Assembly: GCF_000151315.2 (NCBI RefSeq)
Contig: NW_011887293.1
Span: forward strand, 666,693-730,692
DNA from: Capsaspora owczarzaki ATCC 30864
Lineage: Eukaryota; Opisthokonta; Filasterea
DNA length: 64,000 nucleotides
Direction: 5' to 3'
This document shows positions 9,198 to 20,076 of the stretch, in pieces. The position numbers and the translations under genes were made by a program. Within the stretch, counting starts at the first letter, position 1, and each line of letters starts with the position of its first letter. Below the pieces are notes generated by a model. The model was not told the DNA's origin. It ran no database searches and was given only the letters and a program-made list of their open reading frames with translations.

Positions 9198-10956
9198 ATG
9201 CACCACACTCTTAGTTTCTTGATGTTCAGAATTTGCTGCTCGCGTCTGTACTCGCGCCTCGCAACGCCCGGCCAACGCAGACTCACTGCGTTCTGCTTTC
9301 CAGGCCAAGGGACGCAAACGGTCGGAATGGGCAAGGATCTCGCCGATGCGCACCCGGTCGCCCGGCGCACCTTTGACGAAGTGGACGCTGCGCTCAACGA
9401 CAAGCTCAGCCACCTCATGTTCAACGGTCCACTGGTGCGCAATCTTGTGCACAACATTGGATGAGAATCTTTGTGGTAGTGCTCGGAAATCGCTCACACT
9501 GTCTCAAATGTCTCAACGTTTTGACAGGACAAGCTCACTTTGACGGCGAATGCTCAGCCTGCCATTCTTGCACATTCAATCGCCCTGCTAAGAGTGATCG
9601 AGGTAACAGACAACCCGAAATGCTGATTCGCATGCTTTCGTGAACTCTCTTCTGTTGTGGGGCGGATCACACTGTGCTGAAACTCACGCCGCGTACAAAA
9701 AAATTGGGAAAATTTGTGCAGGAAAAGACCGGCATACTTCCAGAGCAATTTGGGTGCTACCTTGGCCACTCGTTGGGAGAATACAGTGCGCTGGTTGCCA
9801 CACAGGCGATTTCTCTGTCGGCAGCGGCATCTATTGTTGTATGTTGGCCAATTTTTTTGGGCACAGTCTGCAGATTGGTTGTCAAATGTTGCTCATCTCC
9901 TTTTTCGTGGACCGTCCCCCCCCGTCCCCAAACTCGAGTTAGCGCCTTCGTGGAGAGGCAATGCAAGGGGCGTTTCCTGGCACCCTTCGCCCGCGGATGG
10001 TGGCGCTCTTGCCAACAACGCCCGCCGCCCTCCAACCGATTTTGCAATCCGTCAACGAACAATTTGCAGCCAGTGCCACGAAAGGGACACCGACCGAGAG
10101 TTGTGATATCGCCAACGTCAATACCCCCAAACAGGTCTGGTTTGTACTTCTCGAAGCAGCTGAAGCTTTTGGTTTTGGGGCACGAGTGTCGAAAATACCC
10201 CCAGCTGATCGCTTTGCTTTTTTCTTTGTCCTTCGCCGTTGTGCCTTTGTGCCCACACACTCACAACCAAAACAACAGGTCGTCTTGAGCGGCTCTGAAA
10301 CTGCCGTAGCACGTGTTGTGGATGCCGCACTTTTCAGCAAAGTGGCTCGCCGATCGGTCGACCTGAACATTTCTGCGCCCTTCCACAGCCGATGGATGGC
10401 GCCTGCGGCGGATGCTCTTCGTCAGCCCCTTGGCCGCATCAAGTGGCGCGACCCAATGAGTCCGGTGATTTCGAACGTGACCGCCGCCGAGGTTTGGCCA
10501 AAGGATTTGCCTGCTGCTTTGTAGTGTGTTGGAGGTTGGTTGCCTGTGCTGCCGCTGATCTAACGATCTACTTTGCGACGTTTTGGCCTTGATTTCGTTC
10601 GACTGTAGTGCACGGTGGGAGAGGAGTGGGTGGATCTGTTGCTTCGACAGGTGACAGCGCCGGTTCTCTGGAGCGCTTCCGTTTCGCGAGCTGTAAACCA
10701 CTTCAAGATTACCAACTTTGTCGAATTGGGTGGTGGCACCACACTCAAAGGCCTCATCTCGCAAATCGATCCTTTGGCAGTCACCAAGTATGTTGCCTTG
10801 CTTTGCCTGTTGCATGGATCGACGAAAAAAAAAAACTGTTGCACAACCCGAAAGCGAGCTTCTAACGCAATTATTTGGTGTTTGCTTTTGACTCACAGAA
10901 CGACTGCCTCGCTTGAAGAATTGGAGCTGTTGATTCGAGATTTAAATGCATCTTAG
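9198..10956 (+). CDS. MCAT: Mitochondrial malonyl-CoA:ACP transacylase
   Basis: Loads malonyl groups onto acyl carrier protein for mitochondrial type II fatty acid synthesis. Seven exons: 9198-9434, 9528-9602, 9722-9838, 9943-10134, 10279-10491, 10609-10787 and 10899-10956. All phases close, giving 356 residues. Landmarks: FPGQGTQ..GMGKDL, QPAIL, the nucleophile elbow GHSLGEYSALV, RLRGEAMQ, VVLSGSE, APFHS with the catalytic His, VISNVTA, and ELGGGTTLKGL. The N-terminus MFRICCSRLYSRLATPGQRR (from the in-frame ATG at 9222) resembles a mitochondrial presequence, so 9222 is an alternative start. The donor of intron 5 (GAG|GTTTGG) is weak. It was chosen because it gives the same spacing as bacterial FabD between SNVTA and LLLRQ, and the same weak donor appears in CHMP1. 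The donor of intron 4 (GTCTGG) is also non-consensus. Confidence 0.88.
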
Positions 10957-11015
10957 GTGATACAGTATATTGTGAAACAATGAACAAAATTCATTTGCGT
11001 GACTGCTTCCAAACT

Positions 11016-13679
11016 TCAATAACCCAAGCGATCATTGAGCGAGGTCCGTCCATCGCCGCTCTGCCCAGAAGGAGGAACCCACTCGTCAATTTCGCCTTCA
11101 TCCTGGAACGAGGGCGCAGGAGCTGCTTTGGGTTTGGGTTTGCTAGCTGCTGCCTTCGGCGCTGCTTTGGGCGGAAGCATTGCTCCGTACTTTGGCGGCT
11201 GGGGAATGTCATCGGCGCGCTCAAACGCATCATCCTGGACGTCGAGCCTGGCAAGCTTTCGCGGCGGAGCGTGTGCTTCGGACGATGCTTCTTGAGCAAC
11301 GCTGTCCGTCTCGAGCAAGCGCTTCCCTGGAACTATGGCAGGGGCAGCAGCATCAACAGCAGCTACTGCGACATTCAACGAAGGGGGCTCGCTTGTGGTT
11401 GTTGTTGGCGGCGGCGGTGCAGAAGAAACTTTGGGTGCAGCGGGAATCGCAAACGCCCCTCGCACCTTGACAGCAAGTGGCGCGGAGGTGGCTGCAGTTG
11501 CCTCGTGTGCACCGGCCGTGCGCGCTGGTACCTGCGCGGCGGTGGTAAAGGTGGTCGGTTTGGCAATCTGAATCATTTTCTCGACCTTGCGGGTTTCGAC
11601 GCTGAGGTCTTGCAGTTGCTTGCGCAGTTTCAGCTTTTCTTCCTTTGGCAGCGTGGCCGAGACTGCATCCATGTAGGCGTCCAGTGAATCGCCCGATGAT
11701 CCACCAGCCTGAATTTGTTTGCTGTGTGCAGCGTCTTCAGCCAGGCGTGCCTCGATCGCCGCTATCTCTTGCGCAAGTTCCTCCCGACGAACAAGCAGAG
11801 TGTCGTACGTGTACACGATAGATGACGAAGAGTTAGCTTGACTCGACGTTGCTGGAGTCGCCAATCCCGACTCTGTTGCTTGCTGTTGTTGTTGCTGCTG
11901 TTGTTGGCGCTGGCGACGAAGTTGGCGTTTGCGCTCCATCTCGCCCGAGGCGTCATACATGGTGTCGTCGTCGTCGTCGTCGCTGTAAATCTCTTCGCCA
12001 TCGCTATCCACGAGTCGACGCGGCCTGTTGCGGAAGGAGCGATGACCGGAATCCAGATCTGCTCCGGCGTCTGCGGAGCCCGCGCCTCCCTTGTTGGAGT
12101 TTGAGGCAGCGTGTCCAGGTTGGAGTAAATCCAACTGATCCAGTTGCTTACATGCTTCGAGCGCAGCGGCCCGCTCGGCCTCGCGCTTCCGCCCAGCCGT
12201 TTCCTCGATTTGAATCCAACCAGAGGCGGCCGTGTAGGACGGCACTTTGATGCGGGCAGTGTAGTTTCGGTCATGACCAGGGCCACGTTCCTCCACATCA
12301 AAGTTCATGTGAAGGCCTTCGCGGTCAAAGAAGGCGCGCAGGGCCTTTTTCGGGTCTTTGAAGTAGTATCGCTGCTTGCCTCCCAAACCGTCTCCGTTGC
12401 TGTCGTCGTCGTCGTCGCCCCCAAACACAATCTCGCCACTTTGCTTGTACTTGGAGATGACGTCCGCATCGCTGAGGTTCTCGCGGGATGAGCCCTGCGT
12501 TGAAGGTCGGTTGCCCATTTGTTTCGAAAAGCTCGACAGATTGTTGGCATTCCTGTGGTCGGCCTGTTCCAACCGCGCGCGCCGGTTGCTGTCTCGCGCA
12601 TCCTCCTCGTCGCCGTACATGGACGCCGCATTCACATGGCGAGCGGATCCGCTGCGATCCGAGTCAGCGTCGTCGTCAGCATCGGCCTGGCCTTCAAACT
12701 GGCGCGGGGCGGACGAAGCACTGCTCATCCCATCGTGATCGTCATCGTCCGCCAAGCCCCACGACACGCCCTGTTCGTTCTCCTCGTCGTTGTCGTCGGT
12801 GGCTTTGCCTGATGAGCCGGCCTGTCTTGCATCTAATGCTCGCTGTCGCGATTCTTGCTCCATTTCTCGAAAATCAAGGTCCATGCGCTCGTCGTCACCG
12901 CCATCGCCACGTGCTGCGCGCTGTTTTGCCAATGCTGCAGCTCCCGCAAATGCAGACACGTGCGGCTGCGCAGTTGTTGTTGTTGCTGCTGCTGCTGGCC
13001 GACGCTTTTGCTGCGACGTTTCTTCTGCATGGAGCTCATCCTCGCTGACGGGCCCACACAGCACGAGCATGCGCGTCGAGTCGCCAAACTGCATCAGATG
13101 GCCGACTTGCACTCGCACAAACACCTTTGGCTTGATGGGCGTCTTGTTGACGAGCGTGCCATGGGTGCTTGCCATGTCGTACAGGTAAAATTTGCCAATC
13201 TCAGCAGCATCGTTCGGGCCGTCCTCGGCTTCGGCTGCCGACTCGGCGGGTGCGTCTGTCCTGTACTGCAGCACGGCGTGGTACCGCGAGATCGACGGGT
13301 GCTCCATCGCAATATCGCAGATGGGCAGTCGGCCCACCGTGAAGAAGCTCTTGTCTCGCAGCGGGATGGTCTCGACAATGCTCCCGCCCTTGATGACCTC
13401 CAGCATGAACGACAACTGGCTTGGCACAGCACGGCCGCCCCACGCGGGCTCCGAGTAGTTGAGCGGCGGCGCAGCAGGTGGCGCGTTTGCATTGACTGGA
13501 GCAGCGTTGGCTTGAGATGGCGCTTGAGCCAGAGCTTGGGCCTGAGCCTGTGCTTGAGCTGCAACTTGCGGCAGTGCAGGCACAGCAAACGTCGCTGCTG
13601 AGCTTGCATTGCTCGGTGCTGGCTGTTGTGGCTGCTTTGGAGCCGCTGGGCGCACGGGCAGCGGGGCTGCAAAGGTCAT
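11016..13679 (-). CDS. SLC4A1AP: Kanadaptin (FHA-domain protein, SLC4A1AP family)
   Basis: Kanadaptin is a mostly nuclear FHA protein of unclear function, first described as an anion-exchanger partner and later associated with RNA processing. Single exon, 887 residues (human about 796). Residues 1-85 are Pro/Ala/Gln-rich. The FHA domain (about 91-215) shows FFTVGRLP..D....HPSISRYHAVLQY and DMASTHGTLVN, with the phosphothreonine-binding GR, S.RH-like and THG residues kept. An acidic, Ser-rich linker follows, then a dsRBD-like segment (DPKKALRAFFDREG to RKREAERAAALEACKQL). A long charged region with a Gln tract comes next, and the C-terminus WVPPSGQSGDGRTSLNDRLG is the family signature. I chose the ATG at 13677-13679. 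The frame stays open upstream only because of a TG dinucleotide repeat that would encode His-Thr repeats. The stop lies 59 bp from the converging MCAT stop. Confidence 0.92.
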   Translation of the reverse strand: MTFAAPLPVRPAAPKQPQQPAPSNASSAATFAVPALPQVAAQAQAQAQALAQAPSQANAAPVNANAPPAAPPLNYSEPAWGGRAVPSQLSFMLEVIKGGSIVETIPLRDKSFFTVGRLPICDIAMEHPSISRYHAVLQYRTDAPAESAAEAEDGPNDAAEIGKFYLYDMASTHGTLVNKTPIKPKVFVRVQVGHLMQFGDSTRMLVLCGPVSEDELHAEETSQQKRRPAAAATTTTAQPHVSAFAGAAALAKQRAARGDGGDDERMDLDFREMEQESRQRALDARQAGSSGKATDDNDEENEQGVSWGLADDDDHDGMSSASSAPRQFEGQADADDDADSDRSGSARHVNAASMYGDEEDARDSNRRARLEQADHRNANNLSSFSKQMGNRPSTQGSSRENLSDADVISKYKQSGEIVFGGDDDDDSNGDGLGGKQRYYFKDPKKALRAFFDREGLHMNFDVEERGPGHDRNYTARIKVPSYTAASGWIQIEETAGRKREAERAAALEACKQLDQLDLLQPGHAASNSNKGGAGSADAGADLDSGHRSFRNRPRRLVDSDGEEIYSDDDDDDTMYDASGEMERKRQLRRQRQQQQQQQQQATESGLATPATSSQANSSSSIVYTYDTLLVRREELAQEIAAIEARLAEDAAHSKQIQAGGSSGDSLDAYMDAVSATLPKEEKLKLRKQLQDLSVETRKVEKMIQIAKPTTFTTAAQVPARTAGAHEATAATSAPLAVKVRGAFAIPAAPKVSSAPPPPTTTTSEPPSLNVAVAAVDAAAPAIVPGKRLLETDSVAQEASSEAHAPPRKLARLDVQDDAFERADDIPQPPKYGAMLPPKAAPKAAASKPKPKAAPAPSFQDEGEIDEWVPPSGQSGDGRTSLNDRLGY

Positions 13680-13739
13680 TCTTCTGGTGTGTGTCAAAGA
13701 AGGGGACTGAGTTGAGTTGCCGATCAAAGCGAGATCAGT

Positions 13740-13839
<100 letters not shown>

Positions 13840-14013
13840 TGTGTGTAATAGATGGATGTTGACAACACACGACTGTGCTTTTGCTCACTTGCGACCAATT
13901 CTCCAATGCTTCTCTCAGCGTTACGTGCTTTAGCTCTGCAGCTGTGCAGAGTTTTCCAAGATTAAACAATGATAACAATCAGTCTTTGTTTTTGCTTATT
14001 TGTGTTACCAAAA

Positions 14014-17000
14014 ATGGCGCTGCTGCGATACAACTATTCGTTTGCGGTTTTCCTTTTGATTGCTGCACTCTGCGTCCCGTCGGCGCGGTCGTGGTGCTTC
14101 CCTCCTTCCGAGCGTCGTAAGAATCCGCACACAGCACACACGCACACCCCACACACTGTGACTACATTGTGCCGTATGCGTCCTGAAGCAAGATGGGGCC
14201 CGATGCGACGAGAGGGAGGCATACAGTATTCGACATTATCAAAGGCCGCCTCCTTCCGGGCTCACCTCCTCCCATTGACCGCAGCGCAATCCCGCTTCCC
14301 CACAACTCCACCCCCTCCACACACCCTCACACAACAGCCACACACACCAGTACACACCTACGCATTCACTGACGCGAGCGCAGCCGTGCTTTTCACATCC
14401 CGACGGAACAAAACAAAAACGCAATGGGTCGATTCGCGATAAACAAAAAAAGCGAACCAAACCGCTTCGACTCTTTGTTTGTTTCCCCAGATGGTGGCTG
14501 CTGCCTCTCTCTTCTGCTGTTCGTTGCCCACCACCACCACCACCACACACCCCGCCCTCTGAGACGTAACTCTAGACTCATCACGCTGCTGTTGCATGTG
14601 GGGACTGCAAGCCGTGCGCCACCGAGATTGTTTTCAACAAAATATGACACACGCGTGCGTCGGTTTATTTTGATCGTGCGCGTGGCAAGGCAATGAAGCG
14701 GTTAAATCTGGATTTTGCGGTTGGCCATTAAGCAGCGTTTTGTGATTTACCACCAAACCACCATCACAAATGTATCACACTAGAACTTGAGATGCAGCAC
14801 AAAAGCCATTTGCGCAGAACGCACAACCAAGGAAAGGAAAACAAAACAAAAACCGACAGAAGACATGTTCGAGGTTGGTGACAAAAGTCAAAAAAAAAAA
14901 AAGAAAAAAAAAAAAAAGAAAAAAAGAAAAAAAAAGGGGCGGGAATGGCGTGGCGGCGAAATAGATAACAATCCGACAGACAGAACAGCGCTCAATGCTG
15001 AAAATAGCGAGGAATTGGCATTCACGCACGCTCAAATTGATTGGAGACACAGTGCGACAACAACAACCACAAAAAAAGCCGCAGAAGATGCGCAAGAGCA
15101 AACTGAACTTGGAGCATTGCGGCGGAGGGCCGAGCAGTGAGCCGTGTGTGTTGCGCTGGGAACACAAAGTGGGAGAAAAGGGGGTTTGGTATCAAGAAGC
15201 GAAAGCGAGTCTGATGTTGCCAGAGCAATTGAAGAACAAATGAGTAATGCGCGAGAATTTCTCATCCTGTGAGGTTTTTTTTTGTTTGTGTTTTTTTGCT
15301 CTTGTTTTCATTCAATGTTGCAGGAGCGCTGCGCACAGACCTCGAGCCGATTCGCCTGGCTTCGGGCGGCTGGGACGGCGCGATTGTCGACAACGTGTTG
15401 GCCACCATTTTGCTCCAGGTAAACAATATGGGCGCGCGCGTTGTGCTCGTTTTGCCGTTGGGTACAATGGAATTTTTGAATTGATGCGAAATGGGGGAGC
15501 TAACACGACGCAACTATAAATAAATAGGAAAAATTGGGCATTCCAGCCACAACTGTGAATGTGGATAATCTGTCCGATGAAGAAGTCGTTGAAATGCTGA
15601 ATCGCGGCGAAGTCGACGCCTACCTCGAGCTGTGGGGACTGGACGATGTGCTCGCCCCCTTCCTTGCCTCCCAGACTGTTCAAAACCGTAAGGCTGGCGG
15701 GCTAGGTTGAACTTGATGGGGTTGAGTTGCAAAAAGAACTAACTAGTTATTCCTTCTTGGACTGGCTTTCTGCCGTCCTGTAGTTGGCCCCCTTGGTTTT
15801 GTTGCTCGCTTGGGTTGGTACATCCCCGACTATGTGGCCAACATTAGCCGCTCTATGACCAGTTACGACGCGTACTAGTAAGTGGTCTCTCCGACCTGCA
15901 GTGCTAACATGACATGCGTTCAGCCTGCTCACTATTGGAATGCTCACTGTTTGTTTGCTCTTTGATTATCTTGCCAAAATCATCACCGCGCGACACCAGC
16001 TTTGCCGAAACGGTCGAAATCTTCCAGCGGGAAACCATCAACTCGTCAACCTCGACTGCCGACACCATGACTTCGTTGAGCGTGGCAAACTCCGTCGATG
16101 ACACCCTGAACAGCGATGTGTGCAACCCAAGCAATGGATCCGCAACACTGCAAGACTGTCACGACGCCCTCTCCGCCCTGGTCGAGCAGGTGCGCGAAAC
16201 CAACCGCTTGCAAGAAAACAACACTCAGCTCATCACCTTCTGGACGCCTCCGGCGTACTGGTTGCCGTTGGACGCGACCATTGCTCGGAATCTTGGCCTT
16301 CCGTTCAACGTGACCGACATTCCCATGATTCCTGAAGATGGCAACGATGTTGAGGGCGCGATTGTGCGCAATGTTCACGCGGCGTATGCAGCCCGCAAGC
16401 CCTTCATTACGTACTTTTACAAGCCCCACTCCATCTTCTCGTCCATCTCTGGCGTTGGGCTTCGTCGAGTCTCGCTCCCCGAGTACACCGAAGAGTGCGC
16501 GGCTTGTAAGCTCTCGTTGGATTTTGCCGTTTGTTTGTTTGGTTGTTTGTTTGTTTGTTTGTTTGTGTCCTGCTATAGAATTGTACTCACCTTGCTTCTA
16601 CTTGCAAACAATCCTCTCCCTGTTTCCCTGGCCCGCGTTTTAGTGGGCGACGGATACAACTGCGACTACCCCTCGGAAATTGTCAAGAAGGTGGCCTGGG
16701 CGGGATTGAAGCGGAAAAACTCGGTCGCGCATTCCTTCCTGTCCCAGTTGACCTTCTCCGAGTACGCCCAGCAGGACATTGTTGCTGCGTATGTGTACCA
16801 GAACAGGACCTTCGAAGAGGCCACCTGTGCATGGTTGCTGGACAACCGCGCGGCGTGGGAGAGCTTGTTGCCCGACCCAAACACGCTCATCACGCCAGCA
16901 TCGACGTCCTCAGCTGCCCGCGTCGCCCTGTTTGTTCTCGCTGGCCTTATTGTCCTGCTTTGCATGATCATGGGACTGATGACCTGGCATTTCCGCCGCA

Positions 17001-17965
17001 TCCGCATCATCCAGTCGGCCAGCCCCACGTACTTGCTGCTCATCTTGTTTGGCGCCGTCATGTCCATGCTCTGGATCTTCCTGGACTATTCGGATGACCC
17101 AAGCACCGCCCAGTGCACGGCGCGTGTCTGGATGCGCCATCTGGGCTTTAGCATCATGTTCACGGCGCTCTTCCTCAAGACATACCGAATTGCGCGCGTG
17201 TTCAAGGCCACCGTCACCAAGTCCACACCCCTGAATGATCTTCGCTTGTTCTACCACTTCTTGCAGATGAATGTGGTTATGGTTGTCGTTCTCGTCATCT
17301 GGACCATTGTCAATCCTCCGCATGCCGACCAGCTCATCTCGGGAAACGAAAGCTACTTGGTGTGCGTCATTTCTTGGTGGGACAATGCCATCTACATTGC
17401 GGAGGTCGGCTGTCTCGTCGGACTTGCCGTGGTCTGCTTCAACGTTCGCAAGGCGCCCTCCGCGTTCAACGAGTCCAAGTTTATTGCCCTGTCTGTCTAT
17501 AACTGGATTGTGGTCGCCGTCATCTTGCAAATCATCCTGCGTGCCACGACCGGCAATGCCACATTCTTCTTCATTATCGAGGCGCTCGAGATCTTGCTGA
17601 CAGTCCCGATCATTGTCGGTCTGCTTTTGGTGCCCAAGCTCTACCTGACGCTCAAAGGAAAGGGTGGCGAGGTGAGCACGAGCAGCTACCGCGCTGCGTC
17701 CACGCCTCGTCCCCATCAGTCTGGCGATCGCTCGTCCGCCAAGAGGCAGGACATTGAAATGTCCTCTGGCAACGGCTCCGATAGCGTCGAGCAACACACC
17801 AGCCAGAAGCAGAGCAGCTCGATGGGGCCTGTTCCTGCAACCAGCAGCAAAGCCGATCAGAAGGAGCTCCGAGCGCTGCGCACCGAAAATGCTCGCTTGC
17901 TCAAGGAGTCGGAAGCAATGCGCCTCCAACTGTTGCGTATGAACAATCCGCACATGTCGGAGTGA
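14014..17965 (+). CDS. Class C GPCR with OpuAC-type (glycine-betaine binding-protein-like) ectodomain
   Basis: Predicted plasma-membrane receptor of 759 residues. Exons: 14014-14116, 15324-15418, 15528-15687, 15784-15877, 16000-16505 and 16644-17965; all phases close. A signal peptide (MALLRYNYSFAVFLLIAALC) starts the protein. The ectodomain (about 35-405) reads as a type 2 periplasmic binding protein of the OpuAC/ProX family: EVDAYLELWG, ARLGWYIPDYVAN, ITFWTPPAYW, and a C-terminal block VAHSFLSQLTFSEY with TFEEATCAWL. It is not the LIVBP/ANF fold usual in class C receptors. Seven membrane helices follow (about 411-655), with the class C hallmark FNESKFIALSVYNW before TM6. The tail is Ser-rich and ends in a short coiled coil, as in GABA-B receptors. 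Several N-glycosylation sequons lie in the ectodomain. The fifth intron (138 bp) is open in frame. An in-frame upstream ATG exists at 13969. Confidence 0.88.
14117..15323 (+). other. Large first intron of the GPCR gene
   Basis: A 1.2-kb intron (GTAAGA donor, TTGCAG acceptor) separates the signal-peptide exon from the binding domain. It holds A-rich runs (14891-14936) and ordinary low-complexity sequence. No conserved coding or RNA-gene signal was found. Confidence 0.7.
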
Positions 17966-18312
17966 GCGGTGCCTTTCCAAAGAATGCCCGCAGGCGGATG
18001 GAAGCATTGGAAGGCCCCGCTCGGCCAGAGTGTACATTGTTTGTTGACGTTGGATTGTTTTTTGACTTTTCTTTGTTTTGTTGTTTTGTTTCGGCTCGTT
18101 TCAAGAGGAGATTTTCATTGTTATAGTTGCTGCTGTTTGTTTGCTATTGCTGATTGAACATTATAGATGCGTTTTTTTCTTGTTGTGTTTTCATCCATTC
18201 TGCTTGATCATGCTAAGTTGTATTGGTGCGTTTTCTCAGTCACTTTTCCTTGTTTTTTTTTTTTTTTTTTTTTTTTTCAAATTTCGGGTTGCTGTTGTGC
18301 TGCTGCTCAATA
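17966..18312. other. Gap between GPCR and coiled-coil genes
   Basis: T-rich sequence on the plus strand, including a run of 25 T at 18253-18277. It serves as 3' flank of the GPCR gene and upstream region of the next, same-strand gene. No element was recognised. Confidence 0.5.
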
Positions 18313-20044
18313 ATGCAGTCGTCGTCGGGAGCGGCCTGCGCCCAGTGCATCCAGCTGCTGGACGAGCACCGCGCACTCACCGAGCAACGCAGCGCCGAGG
18401 GACAGCGTGACATCCAGCGACTGCTGACCGAGGCGAGGCTGGCGAAGGAGGCCGACGAGCGATCGAGACAGGACTTGCGGCTGCTGCAAGGGATTTACAC
18501 GCGCCGCGTCGCACAGCTGTCCAAGGACATTGACATCCGACAGATCAAGATCGACCAGCTGAAGGCGGCGTTGCGGCGGCGGCGCGCAGGCGGTGGCGGT
18601 GGACTGTCCCTGCACGACCACCACTCTCAAGGCGTCCTGCTGAATGGACTGAATGGATTGAACGGGTTGCTCCTCGAGGACGACGATGACAATGACAATC
18701 ACGACGACCACGGACAACCAGCGTGGAACAGTCATAGTAGTGCCAATCACGCTCCTCACGAGCTGGACATTACCCACGATATTCCGGCGAGCAGCGACGA
18801 GGATAGCGCAGAGGCAAGCCGCGATGACAATCTGCTCGAGGAGCTCGACGACTTGCAGCCGCAGCTCGATCATGCCGTGAATGTGCCGCTATCCGATCAG
18901 CATACGCGCGCAAACCGAGCATCGGATGGCGAACACCTCAACTTGTCGAGTGTCCAGCTGAACGCGTTGGGCAGCGACGGCACAGCTCACAGCAACGGCG
19001 CTTCTGGCTCGTTCCCTGACACGGCTGTGTCGCCACTCGTCTCGCTTGGGATGGCCGAGTTTGCCAGCTTGCAGCAGTACAAAGCAGCGTGGGAAGAATT
19101 GCATGCACAACATGCCGAGCTTGACGACAAGCACGCGAATCTCAGCGCGCACTACGATTCTGCCCTGGCCGAGTTGAAGCAGGTTGAAAGTCAGTGTGCC
19201 ACGTTGAAGTCCGTGGCGGAGAGCCAGAAACATGTCTTGAGCGCAAAGGAAGATGAGTATCGCAAGCTCGAGGCCCAACTCCAAACGACCGGCCGCAACA
19301 TTGCCACCTACCGAGGACAGATTGAGCAATTCCGCGCGACTGCCGAGCTGGGCAAGCAGGAGTTATCCGATGCACGGGCCGAAGCTGCCAAGCTGCGAGA
19401 GGAGTTGCGAGGAGTCCGACAGAATGCTGAACAACGGTTGAACGACCAGCAAGCGCAATTTCAAAAAGACGCCCAGAACCACGCGGCCAAAGTGCAAGAA
19501 CTGCAGGATGCCATTCGTCAACAGGCAGCACAGCTGCAGCAACAGCCGGTGCATGACGCAGACCATGCACTTGTTCAGCAACAGCGGCAGCAACTCGAGC
19601 AGCTACAAACCCAACTCCAGCAGCGGCAAACCCAAATTCAACGGTATGAGGCGCAATTTCAGCAGCAACAAGCCCAAATGCAACAGCTGCAGCAGCAACT
19701 TCAGCAGCAACAAGCACAAATTGAGCAGGACGGGGCAAATCTGCAACAACAAGCGTCGCAAATGGAAGAGCATTATGTCACAATCCAGGAGCAACAAACC
19801 CTGATTGGAGATCTTCAAAATCAACTGAATCTGTACCAGGGAGAGCGCGAGCAACAAGCCAAGCAGCACGACATTCAAATTCAGCAGCTTCAAGCCAGCC
19901 TTAACGACTTGCATGCCCAGCTGCGGCGACACCAAGTTCAAGAGCAAGAGCTGCAAGCCACAATCCAACACCAGCAGTCGCAGTTGCAAGAGTATCGTCT
20001 TGAACGAAAGAATCAGTGGCAGCACTCGAACGGTCCTGAAGACG

Positions 20045-20076
<32 letters not shown>

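Noticed and set aside
3147-10956. Possible lipid-metabolism gene cluster (phosphotransferase, acyl-CoA synthetase, transacylase)
   Set aside because: The three genes alternate in strand, act in different compartments and pathways, and are followed by unrelated genes. Adjacency is most likely chance.
16910-18037. 375-codon minus-strand frame opposite the GPCR core
   Set aside because: It lies exactly under the seven-helix exon, and its composition is the complement of hydrophobic codons (Asp/Asn/His-rich).
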